Assembly: GCA_018303105.1 (NCBI GenBank)
Contig: JAGVYU010000052.1
Span: 1 to 39,290 of the forward strand
DNA length: 39,290 nucleotides
DNA from: Candidatus Woesearchaeota archaeon
Lineage (GTDB): Archaea; Nanobdellota; Nanobdellia; Woesearchaeales; JAGVYU01
Direction of reading: 5' to 3'
Shown: piece after piece, positions 18,254 to 26,731 of the stretch
Layout of the letters: every line of letters begins with the position of its first letter
How positions within the stretch are numbered: position 1 is the first letter of the stretch
Program-made: the position numbers and the translations under genes
The notes under the pieces: generated by a model
Databases searched by the model: none
Told to the model about the DNA's origin: nothing
What the model saw: only the letters and a program-made list of their open reading frames with translations

Positions 18254-19918
18254 TCAGGAATGATGTTTCTTCTTCCTCTTTCTCCTCCACAGGATCAGGA
18301 AGATTAAGAGGAGTATGATGATGATCGGCAAGTAGATGAGCACATCAAATGTGGAGATGATGAGATCGAACTCCCCTTCGAGGATCTTTACGAGAGCGTT
18401 TTCCCGCTGTCCATAATATGCCCGTACTTTAATGCGGGGATTGCTGTCAAAGTCTTCTTCCGCGAGATCCGCGGGTACAACCGAATTCTTCTTCGCCCCT
18501 GGACTGATTTTAATGACTTCCTTCGCCGCGAACGTCTGGCGCTCTCCCGCAACCAGGACATCATGGAGTTCTGTGTCCACATACACGTCCAGGGCTCCGA
18601 TGTTTTCAACCGAAATAAGGAAAGATCCTCTGCTTTTCTGATATACGACTTTCTCGATGCTGATCGCGGTATCATCAAGCACTTCCACGCGCTTCACGGC
18701 GATTTCCCCTTGCAGCGTGCGCTCCAGTGCATCTTTTGACTCACCGAAGATAACGAATACCCGCGCAATGATCTCGTCTCCTGAGATAGGATCAACGTCA
18801 TAAACGACCGTCTTCGTATCGCTACCGTCAATAAAGACGGGCTCCGTATCGCCGACGGTCTGCTGCTGGTCCCCGCTGATGACCGTGTATGTTCCCTTAA
18901 AGTACGTCGCGATTTCGACATTGTTCTTGAACGTGACTTCCAGCTGATTCGTGAGGGAATTGTACGTGATTCCTTCAATGCTTAGGCTGAGGTCAATGCT
19001 CGGGAGCCGAAAGATGTCAAGCCCTTCAACCTGGGCAATCGGGCCCTCTGACTGGCGGGCGCTTCTCGCAAATTTCACGAACGTGCTAATCCCTGTATCC
19101 CTCCTCACCGTCGTTGCTGTGCCTACAAGCTCATTGCCGATGAGGACTCCTACCTGGATATTGCTGTTGACAATGTAATCATGAATCTTAGGGGGAACAT
19201 TTTGGATTCCGATAAAAAGCACGGGAAATTGCCCGGACATGAGCTCTTGCTCGATGAATTCGCCGTTCGTGAGGATGACCTGCTGCGTTGGGCTGATCTC
19301 CATGAATTTTTTTACGATTTCAACATTGTTCGCGAAGCGATCCCCATCCATATTGATAATTTCAGGATTAAATGACGCGAGCCTGTCCTTGACCTCCCGA
19401 TCGACATGGCCATAAATGAGTACTATCCCGGGGTTGCGGCTCTCCAAGAAATTCTCCACTTCTCCGATGTTGTTGCGGTCAGCGAAGAGTACAAACGACT
19501 TGCTTGCGATGGCGTAGGGAGCTACGGCAATCGAATTGTATCCATACGAATCATCAATGATGATGTAATTGTTGATGTCGGAAAGCATTTCCGCAAGCTC
19601 AAGACTTAAGGAATTGAACTCAAGCTCATCAACAGTATATCCCTTGCCCGTGAGAAGCGAACCATAACCAACGACAAACGGGTTTTTGCGCGAGTTCAAC
19701 ACGGTCAAGGGCTGTTCCACAGGTAAATCACTAAGAATAATGGTCGAATGTTGTTCGCTTACGAGAAATTTTGGCTGCACGCCCGTGTGAAAACCATACT
19801 GCATCCCTGAATAGACATCTTTCCAGTCACGTGAGTTAATGAGAATATTATCGGCGCACACTGCAGGCAGCGCTAATGCGAGCAGCACTGCAATAATAAG
19901 GAATCCTCGGAATCTCAT
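18254..19918 (-). CDS. Secreted/TM surface protein with cell-wall-binding-repeat-2-like N-terminal domain
   Basis: Signal peptide; YIIIDDSYGYNSIAVAPYAIASKSFVLFADRNNIGEVENFLESRNPGIVLIYGHVD resembles CWB2-like domains. C-terminal TM followed by RRKRKKKHHS. Confidence 0.7.
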   Translation of the reverse strand: MRFRGFLIIAVLLALALPAVCADNILINSRDWKDVYSGMQYGFHTGVQPKFLVSEQHSTIILSDLPVEQPLTVLNSRKNPFVVGYGSLLTGKGYTVDELEFNSLSLELAEMLSDINNYIIIDDSYGYNSIAVAPYAIASKSFVLFADRNNIGEVENFLESRNPGIVLIYGHVDREVKDRLASFNPEIINMDGDRFANNVEIVKKFMEISPTQQVILTNGEFIEQELMSGQFPVLFIGIQNVPPKIHDYIVNSNIQVGVLIGNELVGTATTVRRDTGISTFVKFARSARQSEGPIAQVEGLDIFRLPSIDLSLSIEGITYNSLTNQLEVTFKNNVEIATYFKGTYTVISGDQQQTVGDTEPVFIDGSDTKTVVYDVDPISGDEIIARVFVIFGESKDALERTLQGEIAVKRVEVLDDTAISIEKVVYQKSRGSFLISVENIGALDVYVDTELHDVLVAGERQTFAAKEVIKISPGAKKNSVVPADLAEEDFDSNPRIKVRAYYGQRENALVKILEGEFDLIISTFDVLIYLPIIIILLLIFLILWRRKRKKKHHS

Positions 19919-19977
19919 CCCACACCGTATATGAGCAATGTGGTGGGATTTTTAAACATAGTGATAAACAGGGTCAA

Positions 19978-20448
19978 TTACGTCAGAATTTGAACGGCAC
20001 AGAGTTTGTGGACATCCTGAACAATGTGGATCCAGCGCCTCCGTTCTTCAGAGAGATGCATGGCAACGAAGAAAAATTTCTTAGACCGCTTGTCGTAAAC
20101 AAAATACTCAGGAACTCCTCCCATCGTGCGTGAGATCCGCACGAGCTTCTTGTACGCTCCCCTTCGGACAAGACTTCGGATCGTCGCAAGGCGCTCCGTA
20201 TTCTCTCGCAGCATCTGTTCATGAAACGGGATGCTTTCAATCACATGCTCCTGAAAATGACGCTCATTATTATCCGCTCCGGGCCGGGCTTTAAAGAATA
20301 AACGGGGTTTCTTTGCATGCTTCTTTAACGTTTTGAGATGCTGTCTGTGCCATTTGACTTCATACGGCAAATCAACATTAAAATAAGGACCCGCTGAAAA
20401 GACCCTATAGTCGGGAGTGCGAAATGCGTCAAGGCTTTTGGGATGCAT
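19978..20448 (-). CDS. Degenerate VRR-NUC-like protein
   Basis: GGVPEYFVYDKRSKKFFFVAMHLSEERRRWIHIVQ resembles the VRR-NUC PD...ExK core, but the ExK position reads AMH. Confidence 0.5.
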   Translation of the reverse strand: MHPKSLDAFRTPDYRVFSAGPYFNVDLPYEVKWHRQHLKTLKKHAKKPRLFFKARPGADNNERHFQEHVIESIPFHEQMLRENTERLATIRSLVRRGAYKKLVRISRTMGGVPEYFVYDKRSKKFFFVAMHLSEERRRWIHIVQDVHKLCAVQILT

Positions 20449-20487
20449 GAGAGAATGCAGGCATTGAGGTTATATAAAGATTTCCGA

Positions 20488-20838
20488 TTACGTCGCTTTC
20501 GGTGGCTCTTTAACTTTCTTGAAACGCTCGATTGTTCTGGCAAGGATGAACGCGAGGAGGGCAAGAGGAATCAGGACAAGCGGCGTGTAGACAAACCGCT
20601 TCGCCCATGCGGTGGATGATTGCTGGCACTCGCTCGGGCATGAGAACGCAAAGACTTGCGTTGGCGAGGAGAGCGTTGTTGTATTCGAGCACGTGAGCAC
20701 TGCAGAACACACCGTTGTTGTGCTACTGAGATACATTGCTTTGTGGTTCCAGAGGATGAGGAGAGCTCCAAGCATAAAACAGATCATAAACCACTTTCGG
20801 CGATACGCTTTTCGCTCAAAATACTCGTTCCAGTTCAT
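20488..20838 (-). CDS. Two-TM hypothetical membrane protein
   Basis: 116 aa; two hydrophobic segments flanking a Ser/Thr/Cys-rich loop. ATGA-type overlap with the upstream gene. Confidence 0.6.
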   Translation of the reverse strand: MNWNEYFERKAYRRKWFMICFMLGALLILWNHKAMYLSSTTTVCSAVLTCSNTTTLSSPTQVFAFSCPSECQQSSTAWAKRFVYTPLVLIPLALLAFILARTIERFKKVKEPPKAT

Positions 20839-21959
20839 GGTTTCTTCCTGCGTTTGGCACGTTGAAGGAGTGAATCTACAAGCGCTTTCTTTTTGATCCG
20901 ATGATAACGTCGCAGGACAATTGCCGCAAGCACGGCCGCGATCACAAGCAATCCAACCTGTACGGCTCGTTCTGTGTGGACGAGACAGCTGTGATGTTCT
21001 GCCTTCCTCAGGAAACCGCAGTCAAGGCTCTGGCATGTGAAGTTGAGGAGCGCCTCATGATCGGCGCAGTCAAGTGGCGTGCAGATATGATTCACGATTC
21101 CCTCGCCTGGATCGCAGTGGAGAGGCACGCAGGAGTGGTTGAGATAGCCTTCATTAAACGCGCAGTCGAGAGTCTGGCATGTGAAGTTAGAGATGTATTC
21201 ATTATATGAGCATAATGCTTCAACACACTGAAAATCGGATAGAATCTCCCCTTGATTGCATGGGATTTCTGCACATCCGTGATTAACGATGAATGTGGCA
21301 TTGCCACTGCAGGAAATCGGAGTGCATGCGTGTTCGACGCATGTTTCATCGCCCCCGCAATCTGTATCCGAGCAGCAGGCATAATCGATGCACACATGGT
21401 TTTCAGCGTATTGGCATGGTGAGCAGCCCAGCTCCTGGCACTCATGCTCCGAGCATTGCTGTTCTATAGGACAGTCTTCATTGCGGGTGCAGCCGAACAT
21501 TTCTATCGTATAGTTAGCGGGATAACAGTATTCGCTTTCGGGCCCTTTAAGAGCCCAATATTCCAGCGGTCTCCGGGTTGTCAGGCAGAGGAGGTAGTTT
21601 AAACCAGCAGGGCTGTTGCGGAGGGGTAATATTCCCTGGAGGCCAAGGCTGACTTGCTGCCCTTTAGCTATGGAAAGCGCCAAGGTCCTGTTTGATCCAG
21701 ATGCGTTGGGATCATTAGAGGTGAGCTCAAGCTTATCGGACTCAGCCAGCACAATCCTTCTCACAGCATCGAGGAATTTAACCTGAAGGACGACAAGATC
21801 ACTATCCCCTTGATTTCCAATCGTGACGTTCCATGCAACCGTGCGGTTATGAACACATTCATCTGGGCATGTATATGTGATATTGTAGAAAGCGAGCGTA
21901 GAGGGTATGAAGAACGCGATACAGACGATGAGAACGATAATGCTGCGCATGGGACTCAA
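20835..21959 (-). CDS. Cys-repeat cell-surface protein with C-terminal TM
   Basis: Signal peptide, CARDB-like N-terminal region, then repeats xxxExxxNxxCxxLxC with exact 16-aa spacing; TM AVQVGLLVIAAVLAAIVL. Confidence 0.78.
   Translation of the reverse strand: MSPMRSIIVLIVCIAFFIPSTLAFYNITYTCPDECVHNRTVAWNVTIGNQGDSDLVVLQVKFLDAVRRIVLAESDKLELTSNDPNASGSNRTLALSIAKGQQVSLGLQGILPLRNSPAGLNYLLCLTTRRPLEYWALKGPESEYCYPANYTIEMFGCTRNEDCPIEQQCSEHECQELGCSPCQYAENHVCIDYACCSDTDCGGDETCVEHACTPISCSGNATFIVNHGCAEIPCNQGEILSDFQCVEALCSYNEYISNFTCQTLDCAFNEGYLNHSCVPLHCDPGEGIVNHICTPLDCADHEALLNFTCQSLDCGFLRKAEHHSCLVHTERAVQVGLLVIAAVLAAIVLRRYHRIKKKALVDSLLQRAKRRKKP
20972..21308 (-). repeat. Protein-level tandem repeat, 16-aa (48-bp) period, about 6-7 units
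   Basis: Cys at residues 229, 245, 261, 277, 293, 309, 325 and 234, 250, 266, 282, 298, 314, by counting the given translation. Confidence 0.8.
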
Positions 21960-21993
21960 TCAGTTAAAATAAAAAAAAGAAAAAAGAAAAAAT

Positions 21994-22890
21994 TTAGATC
22001 AGCTCAACATAGAAGTAAAATGCTATGTTGCTCTGCGCTCCTGACAGTCCGGACTGTGGCAGCAACGTCTGGAAATCATATGTTGCTCCATTGTAGCCGA
22101 CGGTATCATTTTCGAGGAGGGATACGTACACAATATCGTACGCGTTGCTGTTCCCTGCCGCGTTTTCGAGTTGCTCCGTTCCATCCGTTGCCATGATCTC
22201 ATACCATCTTGCTGTCTGATCCGCGTTATTCTGGTTCAGGTTGATGCCGAAGCATGTTCCCGTCTGCCCAAGTCCAATGATGGAATCGGTCACTTGCCGC
22301 TCACCAGCATAGAATCCTGGATTCGCGAAGCCACTACCATTGATGAACGTTCGCACCAACGCGTCTTCCTGTGCCGTGTTTGCTGATCCAGCTGTGGACA
22401 CGTTCGTAAAGCTGTGGTTGAAGTACGCGCTTTCCTTCCTCACAAGCTCCCAGCCTGCGCAGGAGAGGTTTGACCAGATCGGAATGCCTCCTGCATACGG
22501 ATTCGTTACTTCTGTCGTTCCTGCCGTGATGAACGCGCCTTCCTTCGTGGCATACAGCTCACCTGTGATCGTCGCGATGGACCAATCATACAGTGCATTT
22601 CCGCTCGCATCCTGAAGGGCATACTCACCATTCACGTTACCAACATAGCCGACCCATTTTTGCGTTGGGGCAGACTCGTTGAGCTCTACCGTATAGATAT
22701 AGCCTCTCGTTCCGTTCAAGGCTGTAGCGTTGGGGTATAATGCCGTGGTGTTGCTTTGGATGTTCAGCGTTGAGGGTGCTGATGGCTGTGTTGATGCTTG
22801 GGCGTACACTACTGCTGCTGCAAGAGTCATCATGAGGAGCAGTAAGGTAATGTGAGCCATTCGTTGTGGGTTAGTAGTTTTCATTTTCAC
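21994..22890 (-). CDS. Secreted surface protein, type B
   Basis: Signal peptide; QKWVGYVGNVNGEYALQDASGNALYDW ... YDFQTLLPQ ... FYFYVELI. Confidence 0.82.
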   Translation of the reverse strand: MKMKTTNPQRMAHITLLLLMMTLAAAVVYAQASTQPSAPSTLNIQSNTTALYPNATALNGTRGYIYTVELNESAPTQKWVGYVGNVNGEYALQDASGNALYDWSIATITGELYATKEGAFITAGTTEVTNPYAGGIPIWSNLSCAGWELVRKESAYFNHSFTNVSTAGSANTAQEDALVRTFINGSGFANPGFYAGERQVTDSIIGLGQTGTCFGINLNQNNADQTARWYEIMATDGTEQLENAAGNSNAYDIVYVSLLENDTVGYNGATYDFQTLLPQSGLSGAQSNIAFYFYVELI

Positions 22891-22893
22891 ACC

Positions 22894-23712
22894 TCACTGG
22901 AGCTCCACATAAAAGTAGTACGTCGTTACCGCTACATTACCATTGTGGCCATCTTCTCCAACGATCATCTCAAAGTCATGTTTTGCAGCGTCATATCCTG
23001 TCGCGCTCTGGTTGAGGATGGATGTGTATATCACTCCATCGTTGTTTGCACCCGTACCGTCAGTGTACAAGAGGACTTCTTGGAATGCTCCTCCTCCAAC
23101 ATTATTGTACAACCTTGTTACGGGGCATGCGGAATCCGTTGCATTTACAGTGATTGCCTGAGGTCCGGCGAAGAAGTTCGAATGCGCTCCTGCGCCCGGT
23201 GCCGAGAACGTTTCATTAACGCCGTCCACGTCATCAATTGCTGCTCCAATGCCGCCATAAACGCTTGGTGCTCCGTCGCCTGCAGCTGGATTCGTTTCCA
23301 GTTCAGCGAGTTGCAAGTAGGATGCTGTTGCAATCGTCCAGTTCCAGCATAATACACTGCCCGCAGTCCAGTTGACTTGTGAAAGATACGTTGCGTAAAT
23401 TTCACCTTCGGGATCGGCTAATGACCAATCGTAGAGTGTGTTGTTGTTCGCATCATCTAATGTGATCGTACCTGTGATGTTTCCGACAAAGCCTTGCCAG
23501 CTTTGGGTCACGGTTTGACCTTGCACAATTAAGTGCGTTATGTTGCCTGCGGTCGCCTGCGTTGTTAAGGCAGAGCCTGCCAGTCTTCTGCTGCTATTGA
23601 CAACCGTTAAGGTCCCTGGACCTTCAGGCTGCGTCACAGCGAGAACGATGGCAGTCGCGCTTATTAAAAATAGCAACGGCAGGACAATCCTGATCTTTGC
23701 GCGCATATCCAT
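22894..23712 (-). CDS. Secreted surface protein, type A
   Basis: Shares long near-identical blocks with 15692-16504: TVTQSWQGFVGNITGTITLDD, NNTLYDW, ADPEGEIYATYL, YYFYVELQ. Confidence 0.82.
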   Translation of the reverse strand: MDMRAKIRIVLPLLFLISATAIVLAVTQPEGPGTLTVVNSSRRLAGSALTTQATAGNITHLIVQGQTVTQSWQGFVGNITGTITLDDANNNTLYDWSLADPEGEIYATYLSQVNWTAGSVLCWNWTIATASYLQLAELETNPAAGDGAPSVYGGIGAAIDDVDGVNETFSAPGAGAHSNFFAGPQAITVNATDSACPVTRLYNNVGGGAFQEVLLYTDGTGANNDGVIYTSILNQSATGYDAAKHDFEMIVGEDGHNGNVAVTTYYFYVELQ

Positions 23713-23715
23713 TGT

Positions 23716-23943
23716 TTAAACACCTCTTTCTCTTTCTTTGTGATTGTCCTTGATTTTGGACATTTTTTCTATATTCTTTGCATTGATAATAATCGTTCCA
23801 AGTTTTCCTGTTACTTTGACGAAGCCATCATTGACTTCCTCAAGTCGTCCCCGGGCAATTTTGAGTTGGCTCCCGTCCCGGTAAGGGGCTTTAACAAATT
23901 CTCCTATGAAGTCAGAGAAAGGCGTTTCAGATTTCGTCGTCAT
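23716..23943 (-). CDS. Small Sm-like/beta-barrel protein
   Basis: 75 aa; FIGEFVKAPYRDGSQLKIARGRLEEVNDGFVKVTGKLGTIIINAKNIEKM resembles Sm-like folds. Confidence 0.5.
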   Translation of the reverse strand: MTTKSETPFSDFIGEFVKAPYRDGSQLKIARGRLEEVNDGFVKVTGKLGTIIINAKNIEKMSKIKDNHKERERGV

Positions 23944-23988
23944 TTCGTGTCCTCCGCTTCCATTTCACTTTTCTCCTACTTTACGCTT

Positions 23989-24651
23989 TCAGTATAACTT
24001 AACGCTAACTAAGATACAAATATGTATACTGGTATATAAACATTGGGATAGATATGGGTTTTTAGCGTCGACAAGACGCTTAAGCTCGGCCGTGTTCTGC
24101 TGGATGGCAAACTCTTTCTCCTGCAACAGCAGCTTCTTCTTGTCGATTTCATCATGGAGCGCCCTCCATTCCTGCTCGAGCTGCTGCAAAGGATCGACGT
24201 GCGCCGCGATCATCTGTTCATACTGCTGCAGTTGCTGCTGTTGCTTATGGGATTCCCATTGTGTATGCATGCTCTCAAGCACTTCAGAGGTTGACGATGC
24301 GAGCAGATCCTGCTCCGCCTGCTCCCGAGTCTCTTTCGTGCTGAACCTTTTAATGAGCTCCATGAAATAAAGTCGCTCGCCATGCACGGATTGTGGCGCC
24401 GATTCCTGAGAGGGTTGCTGCGCTTGAGCAATAAGAGCCGACTGTGGAGTTTTTTGAACAGCCTGCGCACTCGATACTTGTGGAGCAGGCTTAAGTGGAG
24501 GGATCTCATTGGGCGCGAGTTGCTGAGAATTCTGCGGTTGAACTGGCTGCTGGACACTCGGTTTCCCGGGCAATGACGGAAGCTCATCAGGCACATCGAC
24601 CTTTGGCTGTTCCTGTCCTTTTTTCCCCTTTGCGATGTCTAATAAGCCCAT
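23989..24651 (-). CDS. Gln/Pro-rich protein with C-terminal coiled coil
   Basis: 220 aa; TATATATATAA promoter upstream. The atypical hydrophobic tail reads through the promoter region of the next gene. Confidence 0.65.
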   Translation of the reverse strand: MGLLDIAKGKKGQEQPKVDVPDELPSLPGKPSVQQPVQPQNSQQLAPNEIPPLKPAPQVSSAQAVQKTPQSALIAQAQQPSQESAPQSVHGERLYFMELIKRFSTKETREQAEQDLLASSTSEVLESMHTQWESHKQQQQLQQYEQMIAAHVDPLQQLEQEWRALHDEIDKKKLLLQEKEFAIQQNTAELKRLVDAKNPYLSQCLYTSIHICILVSVKLY

Positions 24652-24701
24652 GCTTGTATTTCCACTCGCTCACTTATATATATAAACCTTGTGCCATAGC
24701 G

Positions 24702-26312
24702 TTATCGAATCTCCGCGTAAATAGCGACCGTTGCTTCTGACGTGTCTGACGTGAGCGAATATCTTCGCAGATTCGCCGGAAAGCTGATCTCGTAATCATA
24801 CGTGCCATACTGGCCTTGCTTTTGCGGATTCACTTTTGCGATAAACACTACATCTTCCTTGTCCGTGGCGTCGAACTGCACATCATTGTCATCGCTCGAA
24901 TCCCATAATATCCCGGTGATAAAATTCGCGCTTGTCGAGCTATTGACGTACGAAACATTGCCCAGGGTGTTTCCAAAAATAATGAATGCTGTGAGGTGTC
25001 GTGACTGTCCATTCACCATGTATGTACTGTTAATATTCTGGCTTACATTCGTCATATTGAGCAAAACATCCAGTTCTGCGAAGTCATTCGCGACAAACGA
25101 TCCATTGCCCGGATATCGTCCAAGCGGCTTCAGGCTGTCGAAATTGATGGATGCATCGCTGTCCGCAACGAACACGTTGCTTCGGTTTGTGTTCGTGACT
25201 GCCCAGTTAACGAGTGTCGTTCCCAGCGCATCCTGAAGCGCAAGCCTTCCTGAGATATTGCCCACAATTTTCTGATACGGGCTTACAGTCACCGTTTGGT
25301 ATGCGTAATTGTTCGTCTCAATCGATTCCGCAATGGAGCCTCCGGAAGCTATGGGGGGATCCACGATGACATAGATATCCGTAGCTCCAAGAACAGCAAG
25401 CCACGTCTGTGAAAGGTTCACATTGCTCCCTGCTGCTATGTTGGCTGTTTGATTAGCTCCAATCTGGATATTGAGGCTGTAGTTTCCCTGGAAAAATTGG
25501 ATACCTACACTGTTCGCATCCACCGTGCCGATATTATGGACGGTTACATTTATTGTAACATTCTGGCCCTCTAAGGGTGTCGCGTTGCTCACAACAATGT
25601 CCGTCGACTGAATACGTAAATCGGGCATGGGCACCGTGTTATTGAATTGGACCGTTATCCGGGTTGTATTCCTCGCTCCTTTCGTCGTATTAGCGCTCAC
25701 ATACAAAAAGTACGTCCCATCCGCAAATTTAGAGCTATTAAAGGTATCATTGTAATCATGTGAAGTGAGCGCAGCATCCTTCGAGTAATTGCCAGATGAA
25801 TTGCCAATAAAATAAATCGCTTTATCAACAAAAAAACCCGTGAGGTTCGTGATTGTGGCGTTCACAACGCTGAGATTCTGGATTACGGACGCGTTTCCCG
25901 GAGCATTGATCACAACGGAAGGTGAAGCATTATACGTAAGCTCCATATTCGGAGCAGCGTCAACGCCTTCAGTTCCCCGCAAGAGGGCTACAGGCCCTGC
26001 AAGGTAATTCGAACCATTATTAAGCACCTGAACAGTCAAATTATCTGATGCGGCGCAGGCGGGGGAGAGCGCCTCGCAGTCGAGAACATAGTAATTGCCT
26101 TCATCGTTGTATACTCCTCCCGGCCCAATAATATCCGTAATCTGGTTTGAGGGCCCATCAGCGGTGCGATACAGCATGACCGTGAAGCCATTCGCGTCCT
26201 GGCCATCCGTGGCGTTCTCAACAAATCCTACGATAAAGTACGCCGCGTTTGCGTTGAATGATCCCCAGATTACAAAAAGCGCCAACAGCAGTAATATAAG
26301 AGGATACTTCAT
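24702..26312 (-). CDS. Modular secreted surface protein (CARDB-like and GFVGN-type modules)
   Basis: Signal peptide; PDLRIQSTDIVVSNATPLEGQNVTINVTVHNIGTVDAN (CARDB-like); C-terminal IVGNISGRLALQDALGTTLVNWAV resembles the type A/B core. Confidence 0.8.
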   Translation of the reverse strand: MKYPLILLLLALFVIWGSFNANAAYFIVGFVENATDGQDANGFTVMLYRTADGPSNQITDIIGPGGVYNDEGNYYVLDCEALSPACAASDNLTVQVLNNGSNYLAGPVALLRGTEGVDAAPNMELTYNASPSVVINAPGNASVIQNLSVVNATITNLTGFFVDKAIYFIGNSSGNYSKDAALTSHDYNDTFNSSKFADGTYFLYVSANTTKGARNTTRITVQFNNTVPMPDLRIQSTDIVVSNATPLEGQNVTINVTVHNIGTVDANSVGIQFFQGNYSLNIQIGANQTANIAAGSNVNLSQTWLAVLGATDIYVIVDPPIASGGSIAESIETNNYAYQTVTVSPYQKIVGNISGRLALQDALGTTLVNWAVTNTNRSNVFVADSDASINFDSLKPLGRYPGNGSFVANDFAELDVLLNMTNVSQNINSTYMVNGQSRHLTAFIIFGNTLGNVSYVNSSTSANFITGILWDSSDDNDVQFDATDKEDVVFIAKVNPQKQGQYGTYDYEISFPANLRRYSLTSDTSEATVAIYAEIR

Positions 26313-26731
26313 TGCACCACGACCGTGAGATTAGTTGGAGCAGTCATCCATACCCAGTATTTCTGATACGGAGCAAGTGCGAAATCCTTTCCAATAATCC
26401 TTCCATTCTTGAGCTTGATGACGGGAATCGTTTTCCCTGATTCGGGATCATCGTACGCGAGAATAGATAATGAAGATATGCTGCGTAGCAGCGCGTCCGC
26501 TGAAGTGATGTTTGATTTTGGGAGTATGATCGGGCGTTCGACAAGCGATCCCGTGAACGCATACACGACGCGGTCATATGTCACGTTGGATATGATTCCG
26601 AACGTGAATGAGGCAGGGAGCGCGGTGCTGTCATGAACGATTATTGTGGCGTTTTGGAGTGAATACGGAACCTGCGCGATCGCCGCACTCGCAAGGATTG
26701 AAAAAACGATTATCCAAATACTCATCTTCAT
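26309..26731 (-). CDS. Small secreted protein
   Basis: 140 aa; signal peptide; C-terminal GRIIGKDFALAPYQKYWVWM resembles the C-terminal module of 28172-31114. ATGA overlaps at both ends. Confidence 0.7.
   Translation of the reverse strand: MKMSIWIIVFSILASAAIAQVPYSLQNATIIVHDSTALPASFTFGIISNVTYDRVVYAFTGSLVERPIILPKSNITSADALLRSISSLSILAYDDPESGKTIPVIKLKNGRIIGKDFALAPYQKYWVWMTAPTNLTVVVQ

Noticed and set aside
18254-19918. S-layer protein assignment
   Set aside because: The N-terminal domain is only CWB2-like by eye and the protein has a C-terminal TM; no basis for claiming it forms the S-layer.
20972-21308. CRISPR-like or DNA tandem repeat array
   Set aside because: The 48-bp periodicity is at protein level (Cys spacing) only; the DNA units are divergent and have no spacer structure.
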